Source: an uncultured Flavobacteriales bacterium (lineage in GTDB: Bacteria; Bacteroidota; Bacteroidia; Flavobacteriales; Crocinitomicaceae). From it: a DNA stretch of 7,727 nucleotides. Below the pieces are notes generated by a model. The model ran no database searches and had not been told where the DNA came from. It was given only the letters and a program-made list of their open reading frames with translations. Shown here one piece after another: positions 1 to 5,481 of this stretch. The DNA lies in NCBI GenBank assembly GCA_946886545.1, contig CAMPIU010000133.1, positions 1 through 7,727 on the forward strand, in the 5' to 3' direction. The position numbers were made by a program, and so were the translations under genes. Every line of letters starts with the position of its first letter. The stretch's first letter is position 1.

Positions 1-1046
1 ACTTATCATTATATGGTTGGAACGACAGTCTGTTCCAATTAAAACAAACTTCACAATACAAACATCTTTTTCATGGCCGTGTTTCCGCAGTAAACAAAAC
101 CAACTATGAAGTTATCACCGAGAGTGGTATGCTATTGTGCGAACTGAGCGGGAATGTGCTTTATGGCAAATCATCATTTGAACTTCCCTGCACGGGCGAT
201 TGGATTATATTTCAAGCCTTTGACGATCATAAGGGAATAATAGTTGATGTTTTACCTCGTAAACAAACGTTATACCGAAGAAAGAGCGGAACAGTATCTG
301 ACAGACAGGCTATTGCATCCCATATCGATAAGGCGTTTATTGTACAAAGTCTTGATGACAATTTCAGCGTTCGCCGAACGGAGCGCTTTATGTTTCAGAT
401 ATTGGAAGAAAATATACAGCCGGTATTGATACTTACTAAATCTGATTTGGAGTTCGACTGTCAGCAAGTAGATGAATCGTTGAAACATATTCTTCGCCGG
501 ATGCCGGTATTTTTCACAAGTATTCTTTCTCCCGAAACAATTCTTCCTGTCCGAAAATTTATCAGCCAGGGAGAATCGGTTGTATTTGTGGGATCGTCGG
601 GTGTTGGAAAAAGTTCATTAATCAATGCATTGTGTGAACGGACAGTGTTTTTAACATCTGAAACAAGCAAATCCACAGGTAAAGGGAGACATACTTCAAC
701 CCGAAGAGAAATGGAGTTGATGAATGACGGTGGCGTATTAATAGATACACCGGGTGTAAGAGAATTTGGCTTAGCCTCGGATAATTCTGAGGTATTAGCA
801 GATATGTTCGATGTTTCCGATTTTGCAGAATCCTGCCGTTTTAAGAATTGTACACATGTCAATGAACCCGGTTGTGCGGTTGTCGAAGCTGTGAACAGTG
901 GTGATTTGGACCTGGAAGTATACAACAGTTACCTCAAATTGCGAAAAGAATCCTGGCATTTTTCGACTTCCGAACATGAGAAGCGTAAAAGAGCTAAATC
1001 TTTTGCCAAAATTTCAGATGAGGTTAAAAGAATAAAAAAAAGGTAA
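1..1046 (+). CDS. rsgA: Ribosome small-subunit-dependent GTPase A, 5' end cut by window edge
   Basis: RsgA (YjeQ/YloQ) is a cytoplasmic GTPase that helps late maturation of the 30S subunit. The frame is open to the left edge (first full codon at 3) and gives 347 visible residues. The first ATG, at 129, is not the start: the codons before it encode a typical family N-terminus (LYGWND, then an OB-fold strand with HGRVSAV), and none of them is ATG, GTG or TTG, so the start is just outside the window. In visible numbering, the circularly permuted G motifs are TKSD (G4) at 145-148, the P-loop GSSGVGKSS at 197-205, the switch KGRHTSTRR at 227-235 and DTPG (G3) at 248-251. The zinc knuckle Cys278, Cys283, His285, Cys291 is complete and the tail is Lys/Arg-rich. 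The GWND-type N-terminus differs from that of E. coli RsgA, so a second paralogue elsewhere is possible. Family assignment is very secure. Confidence 0.96.
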   Translation, partial: LSLYGWNDSLFQLKQTSQYKHLFHGRVSAVNKTNYEVITESGMLLCELSGNVLYGKSSFELPCTGDWIIFQAFDDHKGIIVDVLPRKQTLYRRKSGTVSDRQAIASHIDKAFIVQSLDDNFSVRRTERFMFQILEENIQPVLILTKSDLEFDCQQVDESLKHILRRMPVFFTSILSPETILPVRKFISQGESVVFVGSSGVGKSSLINALCERTVFLTSETSKSTGKGRHTSTRREMELMNDGGVLIDTPGVREFGLASDNSEVLADMFDVSDFAESCRFKNCTHVNEPGCAVVEAVNSGDLDLEVYNSYLKLRKESWHFSTSEHEKRKRAKSFAKISDEVKRIKKR

Positions 1047-1060
1047 TTTTCCTATTGTTA

Positions 1061-1098
1061 AGTTCAGGTGTTCCGCTATTAAGTGGAGCGCCTGAACT
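1061..1098. terminator. Hairpin between convergent genes, probable bidirectional terminator
   Basis: Arms 1061-1076 and 1083-1098 pair over 16 bp with no unpaired base (three G-T wobbles) around the 6-nt loop TATTAA. The hairpin starts 14 nt after the rsgA stop and lies about 110 nt past the end of the convergent membrane-protein gene, so it can serve both transcripts. Neither side carries a clean T run (TATTGTTA on the left, ATATGTAATA on the right), so termination is inferred from position and stem strength. Confidence 0.65.
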
Positions 1099-1138
1099 AT
1101 ATGTAATAACATTCAAGACTACCAAAAATCTGAGATAT

Positions 1139-1193
1139 CCTTTCGAATAAAATGGAATTGAACCGCTATAAACCCGGGAAATCGAATGAAATC
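1139..1193. repeat. Dispersed intergenic repeat, copy A
   Basis: This is one of three related stretches in the window (copies B and C at 4575-4647 and 5219-5306). The 40-nt core 1154-1193 aligns with 4575-4614 without gaps at 27 of 40 positions, and all 13 differences are transitions. The left flank CCTTTCGA followed by an A-rich run is shared with copy C (5219-5226). Copy A ends 12 nt before the stop of the 104-aa gene and lacks the right half seen in B and C. On the minus strand the core carries GGTTCAATTCC, which resembles a tRNA T-loop. Function is unknown. Confidence 0.55.
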
Positions 1194-1205
1194 AAAAGCA
1201 GTGTT

Positions 1206-1520
1206 TTAAACCGTGAATAAAATTGCAGCAATGATCACGTTTGCAATCGTTCCGAATTTTGCATCCTTCCAGAAGCGGATAATCAAGATTTGGGATACCA
1301 GGATTGCAGTTAGTCCAACCAGCCACCACTCACCGATATTTATAAGTATCAGTAGTACACAAGTGAAGCAGAGGAGGGATGCTGTCAGCCACAGTATTCC
1401 AAAAGTCTTCGAAATGTATTGGTTTAAGGGTTTTACAGGAAGGATGTCAAATGCCTTCGCAAAGCCCATCAGATGTATTGTGCCGTGCAGGGCCAAAAGG
1501 ATTATCAATACGGTTTTCAT
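1206..1520 (-). CDS. Small four-helix membrane protein with HGxIHLxGFxKAF motif
   Basis: A 104-residue protein of unknown function, almost entirely hydrophobic, with likely membrane spans near residues 3-19, 39-61, 64-82 and 90-104. Two polar motifs stand out: HGTIHLMGFAKAF at 12-24 and WKDAKFGTIANVI at 84-96. From memory this pair of motifs recurs in short uncharacterised membrane proteins of Bacteroidota; I cannot name a reaction. The ATG overlaps the stop of the preceding gene by one base (TAATG, 1522-1518), so translation is probably coupled, and the two products may act as a pair. It is the last gene of the paa-led cluster. His13, His16 and Asp86 could bind a ligand or metal, but that is a guess. 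The plus-strand reading frame over the same bases has no family look. Confidence 0.8.
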   Translation of the reverse strand: MKTVLIILLALHGTIHLMGFAKAFDILPVKPLNQYISKTFGILWLTASLLCFTCVLLILINIGEWWLVGLTAILVSQILIIRFWKDAKFGTIANVIIAAILFTV

Positions 1521-1933
1521 TAGTTCTTATTTTTAGGATGTTTTTGCAGAATGATGCCACAACAGGTTAATAACAGACCAATTGAAAACATGGAATAATG
1601 AAGAATATTCAGATCTTTCACCAGGATCACCTGGATAATAATCCATCCGGAGAGCAAGATTCCCTGTAAGATCACGAAGAGGGGATAACGCTTTGATCTG
1701 ATTATACTGGCTGTGGCAGCTATCACATTCATAAGTCCGTTGACAACTAAAAGCACCCATCCGGGAATCAGGTAAGTTGAAAAAGGAGAACTTGCCAAGT
1801 ACGCTGTTGACATCCCTATTTTTTGCCCCGAAGGGTCCGAAATGAACAGTGTTCCGGCAACCAAAGCATTGACCGCTGTAAGCAAGAGTAGGAAAATGGC
1901 AAGAATCCTGACTATTTTTAACCGCTTCTCCAT
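1520..1933 (-). CDS. Conserved four-helix membrane protein, function unknown
   Basis: A 137-residue protein with probable membrane spans at about 9-31, 54-78, 84-105 and 112-129 and a Lys/Asn-rich tail. The first loop has DPSGQKIGM at 33-41 and SPF near 49-51, and the second helix opens with YLIPGW at 54-59. From memory, the combination of DPSG with an IPG motif recurs in unnamed small membrane proteins of Bacteroidota; I know of no assigned role. It starts 36 nt after the paaD stop on the same strand and ends inside the start codon of the 104-aa gene, so it joins the Paa genes to that protein. No signal peptide is seen beyond the first helix. It may be a carrier, an anchor or a helper of the pathway, but nothing in the sequence proves a link to phenylacetate. 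Confidence 0.8.
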   Translation of the reverse strand: MEKRLKIVRILAIFLLLLTAVNALVAGTLFISDPSGQKIGMSTAYLASSPFSTYLIPGWVLLVVNGLMNVIAATASIIRSKRYPLFVILQGILLSGWIIIQVILVKDLNILHYSMFSIGLLLTCCGIILQKHPKNKN

Positions 1934-1969
1934 GGTGTCACCTTTTTGAATGTCTATCTGAAAAGTTCG

Positions 1970-2434
1970 TCAATGACATTTGAAATAACTGAAAGGTTCC
2001 AGACAGCTGTTGCAGGTGTACAGGGCTTGACATGGTGTTGCTCCGAAACGGCTTATGACTTTCGTTTGTTTACTGCCACAATGAGGACAGACCACCGGGG
2101 TATTGTCCGCAACCGGAGGTGAAATTCCGGTTTGCAGTAATTTGGTTTTGGTTTCTTCCGACAACCAATCAGTGGTCCATACGGGGTAAAGTTGCATTTC
2201 AATTTCTACATCAGGATAACCGTTGGCCGCCAGTTGCTCGCGAATCAAATCCACGAACAACTGTTTAGCCGGACAACCGGTATATGTCGGTGTAATAATC
2301 ACTTTCAAATGCCCCTCTACTTCTTCAACACTGCGCACAACGCCCAGTTCTACAAGATTAATTGTGGGAATTTCGGGATCAGGAAGCTGTCTTAACAGTT
2401 CCAGAATGTGTTCGGTTGTTGAAGAACTTACCAT
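1970..2434 (-). CDS. paaD: PaaD, phenylacetyl-CoA epoxidase maturation factor (MIP18/DUF59 plus zinc ribbon)
   Basis: A 154-residue protein of the MIP18 (DUF59) family fused to a C-terminal Cys ribbon, the typical PaaD layout. Visible signatures are DPEIP at 19-23, TPTYTGCPA at 48-56 with the conserved Cys54, GISPP at 103-107, and the ribbon cysteines 116, 119, 135, 141 and 144, ending in EPFSYFKCH. PaaD is needed for an active epoxidase but is not a stable subunit; related proteins act in iron-sulfur or metal-centre assembly, and its likely client is the reductase PaaE. The start ATG overlaps the end of paaC by 7 nt (ATGGTAA, 2434-2428), which implies coupled translation. No paaE follows, which is unusual because paaD is normally next to it. 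Confidence 0.95.
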   Translation of the reverse strand: MVSSSTTEHILELLRQLPDPEIPTINLVELGVVRSVEEVEGHLKVIITPTYTGCPAKQLFVDLIREQLAANGYPDVEIEMQLYPVWTTDWLSEETKTKLLQTGISPPVADNTPVVCPHCGSKQTKVISRFGATPCQALYTCNSCLEPFSYFKCH

Positions 2435-3180
2435 GTGGCATCCGGATAAGCGCGTGGCAAAAATTGCATTTCGCTGAGCAAATGTCCTAAATATTCCGTG
2501 TGGAATCCTTCCCGGCTGTCACGTAAATGTGTTGACTTTAGCTCAGGTTCCTGAATACCTGCAGCGCGTAATGTATTGCTGACTTCCGTCTTCCATTCCG
2601 CTATCAATCCTTCAGTATCCGCAATGTACTGCAAATCGACAGCATCGAATGCAAACAATTCGGGAACAAAGCGAAACAACCTGTCAATGGCAAACTGTAA
2701 ACGATGATTGCTTTCTTCCGTGCCAATTCCCAGGCGCAACATCCAGTCTTTTGATCGTTCAAGACTGTAGCGAATTTCCTTTAAAACTTTTTCAGAAAGT
2801 CCGGCAAGTTTACTATTATCACTTTGCAACAAGCGCGTGAATATGCTTTTCACATACACGTCATGCAGGTATTGCCGAGCAATAACCCAAGCAAAATCGG
2901 TATTCGGCTGTTCCACCAACTTGTAACAGAAAAATTCCCTCTCATTCCTGCGGTAGGCATAGTCGTCTGCAGTTAGTTCTTTTCCTTCTGTTTCTGCCAG
3001 GAGTTTGTATAGCTCCTCTGCACGACCGAGCAGATCCAAAGCTGAATTCGACAACGCAATGTCTTCTTCCAGGAAAGGTCCACGACTGCACATTTCGCAG
3101 AGACGTTGTGCGAGGACTAGTTCCGTATCTGCCAGGCGCACCAGCAAGCGGGAAAAATCCGTATTTATTGAAATGACCAT
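2428..3180 (-). CDS. paaC: PaaC, structural subunit of phenylacetyl-CoA 1,2-epoxidase
   Basis: A 250-residue ferritin-like helical protein that pairs with PaaA in the epoxidase core; in the family it has lost the catalytic di-iron site and plays a structural part. Recognisable blocks are LADTELVLAQRL at 16-27, NEREFFCYKLVEQPNTDFAW at 79-98, IARQYL at 100-105, the LG.GTEES block at 150-157 and the C-terminal EMQFLPRAYPDATW ending at residue 250. The usual RYH of the KEVRYH motif is RYS here (near 137-139). I chose the ATG at 3180: a longer in-frame start at 3327 would add 49 unrelated residues and run deep into paaB, while 250 residues matches the family. The gene starts 14 nt after paaB and overlaps paaD by 7 nt. 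Confidence 0.95.
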   Translation of the reverse strand: MVISINTDFSRLLVRLADTELVLAQRLCEMCSRGPFLEEDIALSNSALDLLGRAEELYKLLAETEGKELTADDYAYRRNEREFFCYKLVEQPNTDFAWVIARQYLHDVYVKSIFTRLLQSDNSKLAGLSEKVLKEIRYSLERSKDWMLRLGIGTEESNHRLQFAIDRLFRFVPELFAFDAVDLQYIADTEGLIAEWKTEVSNTLRAAGIQEPELKSTHLRDSREGFHTEYLGHLLSEMQFLPRAYPDATW

Positions 3181-3194
3181 AAATTCGTTTTTGT

Positions 3195-3479
3195 TTAGAT
3201 GTTTTTTACCTCCGCCGGAATTTGATAGAATGTAGGATGACGGTATATTTTGTCTTCCTGAGGATCGAAATAAGCGTCCGCATCTTCCATTGGCACAGAC
3301 ACAATACTTGATGATTGAACTACCCACAATTCACGACCTTCTCCTCGTCGACAGTATGCATCACGCGCATTCTGTACTGCCATTTTTTTGTCATACCCGT
3401 GTACGCTTCCGGCATGTTTGAATGCGATTCCCGGTTTTTTCTGGATAAATACTTCCCAGATGTTATCTCCAGTTTCCAT
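3195..3479 (-). CDS. paaB: PaaB, bridging subunit of phenylacetyl-CoA 1,2-epoxidase
   Basis: A 94-residue subunit with the standard PaaB blocks: WEVFIQKKPG near the N-terminus, FKHAGSVHGYD, AVQNARDAYCRRGEG, ELWVVQSS and finally KIYRHPTFYQIP. In the characterised multicomponent monooxygenase PaaB holds the PaaA-PaaC heterodimers together; it has no catalytic centre of its own. The ATG at 3479 is chosen because the in-frame ATG at 3530 would overlap the end of paaA and add 17 residues without family character, and because 94 residues is the normal length. It lies 13 nt after paaA and 14 nt before paaC. No Shine-Dalgarno is visible upstream (TTAAGATT before ATG), as is common in this phylum. Confidence 0.95.
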   Translation of the reverse strand: METGDNIWEVFIQKKPGIAFKHAGSVHGYDKKMAVQNARDAYCRRGEGRELWVVQSSSIVSVPMEDADAYFDPQEDKIYRHPTFYQIPAEVKNI

Positions 3480-3492
3480 AATCTTAATTGAT

Positions 3493-4428
3493 TTATAATA
3501 AACTATTTGCAGTTTCTGTTTTTTGTGCATAAGCTACAGCAGCTTCACGCACCCATCTATTTTCCTGATGTACATTCCGGTGATGATCAAGCCGGTCGGT
3601 ATTACACGGGCCGTAGCCGTTGATAACATCATGGAATTCATTCCAATCCAGCGGACTGTGTTCATAGCTGCCTGTTGTTTCGTTCAGGCGGCAATTAGGG
3701 TCGGGAACAGTAAGTCCCAGAAATTCGACCTGTGGTACTGTTTTATCAATAAATTTCTGCCGCAAGTGATCATTGGATTCCCGTTTGATTTTCCATTTCA
3801 TTGCATTTCCGGTATGAGCGGAATCCGTGTCATGCGGCCCAAACATCATGAGGGCAGGAAACCAAAAACGATTCACCGCATCCTGTGCCATTTCACGTTG
3901 TTCTTTCGTTCCGCGCGCCATGTGTATCATGATTTCGTACCCTTGTCGCTGATGGAAACTTTCTTCCATACAAATCCGCACCATTGCACGTGAATAAGGT
4001 CCGTAAGAAGTTTTCTGCAAGGATACCTGATTTACAATTGCAGCTCCATCGACCAGCCAGCCAATAGCTCCAATGTCTGCCCAGTTAAGCGTGGGGTAAT
4101 TAAATACGCTGGAATACCGTGCCTTTCCTTCATGAAGTTGTGCAATCAATTCTTCACGCGATACATTGAGCGTTTCGGCAACACTGTAAAGGTACAATCC
4201 ATGTCCGCCTTCATCCTGGATCTTAGCAAGTAAAACCTGTTTGGAACGCAGGGACGGTGCTCTTAACAGCCAGTTTCCTTCGGGTTGCATACCAATCACT
4301 TCGGAATGGGCATGCTGTGAAACCTGACGTACCAGATGTTTCCTGTATTCATCCGGCATCCAATCGTGCGGTTCTATTTTTAAATCTTGTTCTATTAGTG
4401 AGCTAAAGGCCGCTTCGTGTTTTTCCAT
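3493..4428 (-). CDS. paaA: PaaA, catalytic di-iron oxygenase subunit of phenylacetyl-CoA 1,2-epoxidase
   Basis: A 311-residue protein that matches E. coli PaaA (309 aa as recalled) closely along its length. With PaaB, PaaC and the reductase PaaE it turns phenylacetyl-CoA, O2 and NADPH into ring-1,2-epoxyphenylacetyl-CoA in the cytoplasm. The presumed iron ligands are present: Glu43 (in AHSE), Glu73 and His76 (in QDEGGH), Asp127 (in WLVDGA), Glu156 and His159 (in EESFHQRQG). Other strong family blocks are [14 protein letters not shown] at 19-32, [20 protein letters not shown] at 105-124, [10 protein letters not shown] at 189-198 and WVREAA near 292. The ATG at 4428 matches the family N-terminus. 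It is the first gene of the minus-strand cluster, and a 13-bp dyad ends 10 nt upstream of its start. Confidence 0.98.
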   Translation of the reverse strand: MEKHEAAFSSLIEQDLKIEPHDWMPDEYRKHLVRQVSQHAHSEVIGMQPEGNWLLRAPSLRSKQVLLAKIQDEGGHGLYLYSVAETLNVSREELIAQLHEGKARYSSVFNYPTLNWADIGAIGWLVDGAAIVNQVSLQKTSYGPYSRAMVRICMEESFHQRQGYEIMIHMARGTKEQREMAQDAVNRFWFPALMMFGPHDTDSAHTGNAMKWKIKRESNDHLRQKFIDKTVPQVEFLGLTVPDPNCRLNETTGSYEHSPLDWNEFHDVINGYGPCNTDRLDHHRNVHQENRWVREAAVAYAQKTETANSLL

Positions 4429-4438
4429 AGTTTATAGT

Positions 4439-4478
4439 ATTGGAATCTGTAAATCAAGGAGAGAATACAGACTCAAAT
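4439..4478 (-). promoter_or_regulatory. Inverted repeat in the paaA leader, candidate operator or leader hairpin
   Basis: Arms 4439-4451 (ATTGGAATCTGTA) and 4466-4478 (TACAGACTCAAAT) are inverted copies over 13 bp with two mismatches, separated by 14 nt. As RNA of the paaA transcript the arms pair at 12 of 13 positions, one being G-U. The dyad ends 10 nt before the paaA ATG, where a repressor or a folded leader could block initiation. The inner 6 bp (TCTGTA/TACAGA) are perfect. No regulator gene next to it is known to bind this site; the role is inferred from symmetry and place. Confidence 0.5.
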
Positions 4479-4574
4479 TGAATGCATCAAGAATAGCACC
4501 TTCTCCCAGGAAAAAAAATGAGAGTTGTCACGAAAAAAACTGATTTTGGTCAAATATTGAGAGGAAAAATCGAT

Positions 4575-4647
4575 GGGATCGAACCGCTGTGAATTTAGGA
4601 AACTGAGTGAGATTGGTGGTTGCATAAAATTTGAGTTTACCACCCTC
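4575..4647. repeat. Dispersed intergenic repeat, copy B
   Basis: This copy aligns with copy C (5233-5306) over about 73 nt with a single 1-nt gap and roughly 70% identity by eye. Both run from GGGATYGAACC to a CCAYCCTC end. It also matches the core of copy A with transitions only. It lies about 150 nt upstream of the paaA start. On the minus strand it shows GGTTCGATCCC, a T-loop-like string. A short minus-strand frame crosses it but looks random, so I call no gene here. The stretch 4479-4574, between the paaA-leader dyad and this copy, holds A-rich DNA and no feature I can name. Confidence 0.55.
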
Positions 4648-4679
4648 TTTAGCACCTGTGATAGTTTCCCGCAGATCAC

Positions 4680-4783
4680 CTTTGCATTCTTTGCTTCTTC
4701 GCTGGAGCTAGGCGTAAGCGTTCACCATTTGCGGTTAAAATAAGGCTGGATGAATAAACCGCAAAGAAGCAGAGAGCGCAAAG
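4680..4783. repeat. Inverted pair of CTTTGC-type repeats, one copy interrupted
   Basis: Arms 4680-4702 and 4761-4783 are inverted copies over 23 bp with four mismatches, all transitions. Each is built from CTTTGC, TCTxTGC and CTTCT units. The minus-strand copy runs straight into TTTGCGGTT (4765-4757). The plus-strand copy reaches the same TTTGCGGTT (4728-4736) only after 30 extra bases at 4698-4727. Repeats of GCAAAG flavour are common between genes in Bacteroidota genomes, as I recall; here they form a REP/BIME-like palindromic unit. No coding sense is seen on either strand. Confidence 0.55.
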
Positions 4784-4994
4784 TTTTAAAAGTTACTTGT
4801 GTTAAGTACATAATTCCCTTTACCAGACGCCATTTAAGCGAGACCGTTGAGCTCTTAGCCTTCGCAAAGTTGCTTGGGCTTCTGCTAAAGCTTCAGCAAC
4901 GCGCAGACGGCATAACAAGGTTAGCACAAGCCTTGTGGGAAAATAGTGTACTCATTAAAGAGAAGGAGTTCTCGCTTAACAACCAAGTCCCAAT
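4784..4994. other. Non-coding spacer with small hairpins
   Basis: I see no gene in these 211 bases. The plus-strand frame that opens at 4750 (82 codons) starts inside the inverted repeat and has no family character. Two small dyads occur: GTTGCT 4869-4874 with AGCAAC 4895-4900, enclosing GCTT 4878-4881 with AAGC 4888-4891; and CACAA 4925-4929 with TTGTG 4933-4937. The second lies about 60 nt past the end of the 53-aa gene and could help end its transcript, though no T run follows on the minus strand. Confidence 0.4.
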
Positions 4995-5156
4995 TTAATT
5001 GTCGTTGTTGTCTTCTTTTCTTAGTTTATTGGCCAATTGATTCAATTCGCGAAGTTTTTGTTTGTTTAACTCTTTCGCAACTTGCTTCTTGTTTTTCTTC
5101 TGACCCATTAACTTGGAATGGAGCTTTTTGTTATCTGTGTTTTTCTGTTTCGCCAC
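4995..5156 (-). CDS. Small Lys-rich basic protein, 53 residues, GTG start
   Basis: This short gene has a GTG start (5156-5154) and a TAA stop (4997-4995). It encodes 53 residues beginning (M)AKQKNTDNKKLHSKLMGQ, followed by a stretch rich in Lys, Gln, Asn and Leu (KNKKQVAKEL, then KQKLRELNQLANKL), and ends KEDNNDN. The second half should form a charged amphipathic helix, perhaps coiled coil. There are 15 Lys residues and no Cys, Trp, Phe or Tyr, so a nucleic-acid or ribosome-binding role is plausible but unproven; I do not recognise the family. An in-frame stop lies three codons upstream of the GTG. The only ATG alternative, at 5108, gives 37 residues. The Cys/Ser/Phe-rich plus-strand frame over the same bases is its antisense shadow. 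A TAACTTTG box sits 4 nt before the GTG. Confidence 0.6.
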   Translation of the reverse strand: MAKQKNTDNKKLHSKLMGQKKNKKQVAKELNKQKLRELNQLANKLRKEDNNDN

Positions 5157-5160
5157 CTTG

Positions 5161-5168
5161 CAAAGTTA
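5161..5168 (-). promoter_or_regulatory. TAnnTTTG-type promoter box before the 53-aa gene
   Basis: On the minus strand the bases 5168-5161 read TAACTTTG, a full match to the Bacteroidota -7 consensus TAnnTTTG. The first base of the GTG start is 5 nt further on, where a transcript would be expected to begin, so the message could be leaderless or nearly so. A clear TTG -33 element at the usual 17-23 nt distance is not seen, which lowers confidence. Confidence 0.4.
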
Positions 5169-5218
5169 AAACACATTTGGGAGAAATAAGATTTAAAGAA
5201 ACCGTTTGTTTTAAAATG

Positions 5219-5306
5219 CCTTTCGAGCAAAAGGGATTGAACCATTAAGAATTTGAGAAAATCTTATGAAATCGGTGCTTGTGGAAGATTTGACTTTGCC
5301 ATCCTC
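5219..5306. repeat. Dispersed intergenic repeat, copy C
   Basis: The left part (CCTTTCGA, an A run, then GGGATTGAACC) is shared with copy A, and the right part, to CCATCCTC at 5306, with copy B, so C is the most complete copy. All three copies have the same orientation. Copy C lies about 60 nt upstream of the 53-aa gene start on the minus-strand side. No open frame of substance crosses it. Confidence 0.55.
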
Positions 5307-5311
5307 CTCGG

Positions 5312-5329
5312 TCCTCCTTCAAAGGAGGA
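5312..5329. repeat. Perfect small inverted repeat
   Basis: TCCTCCTT at 5312-5319 and AAGGAGGA at 5322-5329 are perfect inverted copies with 2 nt between them. As RNA the tip would open, leaving a 6-bp stem with loop TTCAAA. No T run follows in either direction and no gene starts nearby, so the GGAGG string is not a ribosome binding site here. Its role is unknown. Confidence 0.4.
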
Positions 5330-5361
5330 AGCTGGATTCTCGCTTCGAACCGGGGTTCTAT

Positions 5362-5434
5362 CTTCATTCTCTTTCTCATTTTCGCTTACGAAAAGAAAGA
5401 GCCACAAAGAATGAGAATGAGAAACAGAATGAAG
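5362..5434. repeat. Long pyrimidine/purine hairpin with nested inner stem
   Basis: Arms 5362-5383 and 5413-5434 are inverted copies over 22 bp with two mismatches. One arm is almost all pyrimidine (CTTCATTCT, then TTTCTCATT), the other mostly purine. Inside lies a second dyad, TTTTCG 5379-5384 with CGAAAA 5389-5394 and loop CTTA, followed by GAAAGAG (5395-5401), which can compete for CTCTTTC (5369-5375) in the left arm. The structure adjoins the terminator at 5446-5480. Read from the hydrolase gene it lies beyond that terminator. Confidence 0.5.
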
Positions 5435-5445
5435 TGCAAAAAGAA

Positions 5446-5480
5446 AGCCCTGACGATAAATGTCAGGGCTCTTTCTTTTT
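5446..5480. terminator. Strong intrinsic terminator, usable in both directions
   Basis: AGCCCTGAC at 5446-5454 and GTCAGGGCT at 5462-5470 form a perfect 9-bp, GC-rich stem with a 7-nt loop. CTTTCTTTTT follows on the plus strand (5471-5480), and AAAAAGAAA precedes it (5439-5447 region), giving a T-rich tail on the minus strand too. It lies about 60 nt after the stop of the hydrolase gene, which it most likely ends on the minus strand. A plus-strand transcript with a T tail would also fit, although no plus-strand gene is seen upstream. Confidence 0.8.
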
Positions 5481-5481
5481 G

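Noticed and set aside
461..925. Minus-strand open frame of 154 codons inside rsgA
   Set aside because: It is antisense to strongly conserved GTPase motifs and its product has no family character.
3181..3327. Longer paaC beginning at the ATG at 3327
   Set aside because: The extra 49 residues are unlike PaaC and would overlap most of the second half of paaB; 250 residues is the usual family length.
3480..3530. Longer paaB beginning at the ATG at 3530
   Set aside because: It would overlap the paaA end and add 17 residues outside the family's N-terminus.
3523..3993. Plus-strand open frame of 156 codons over paaA
   Set aside because: It is antisense to the conserved catalytic subunit and has no recognisable domain.
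4481..4500. TATTCTTG on the minus strand as a paaA promoter
   Set aside because: It matches only 7 of 8 consensus positions and lacks a TTG element at the proper distance, so I do not annotate it.
4473..4679. Minus-strand frame of 68 codons upstream of paaA
   Set aside because: It crosses repeat copy B, has no family look and no sensible start context; the similarity to copies A and C is at DNA level without a shared frame.
4750..4998. Plus-strand frame of 82 codons
   Set aside because: It starts inside the inverted repeat, its Leu-rich middle comes from a hairpin region, and its end runs into the opposite-strand small gene.
4946..5248. Plus-strand frame of 100 codons rich in Cys, Ser and Phe
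   Set aside because: It is the antisense image of the Lys-rich 53-codon minus-strand gene, whose composition is far more protein-like.
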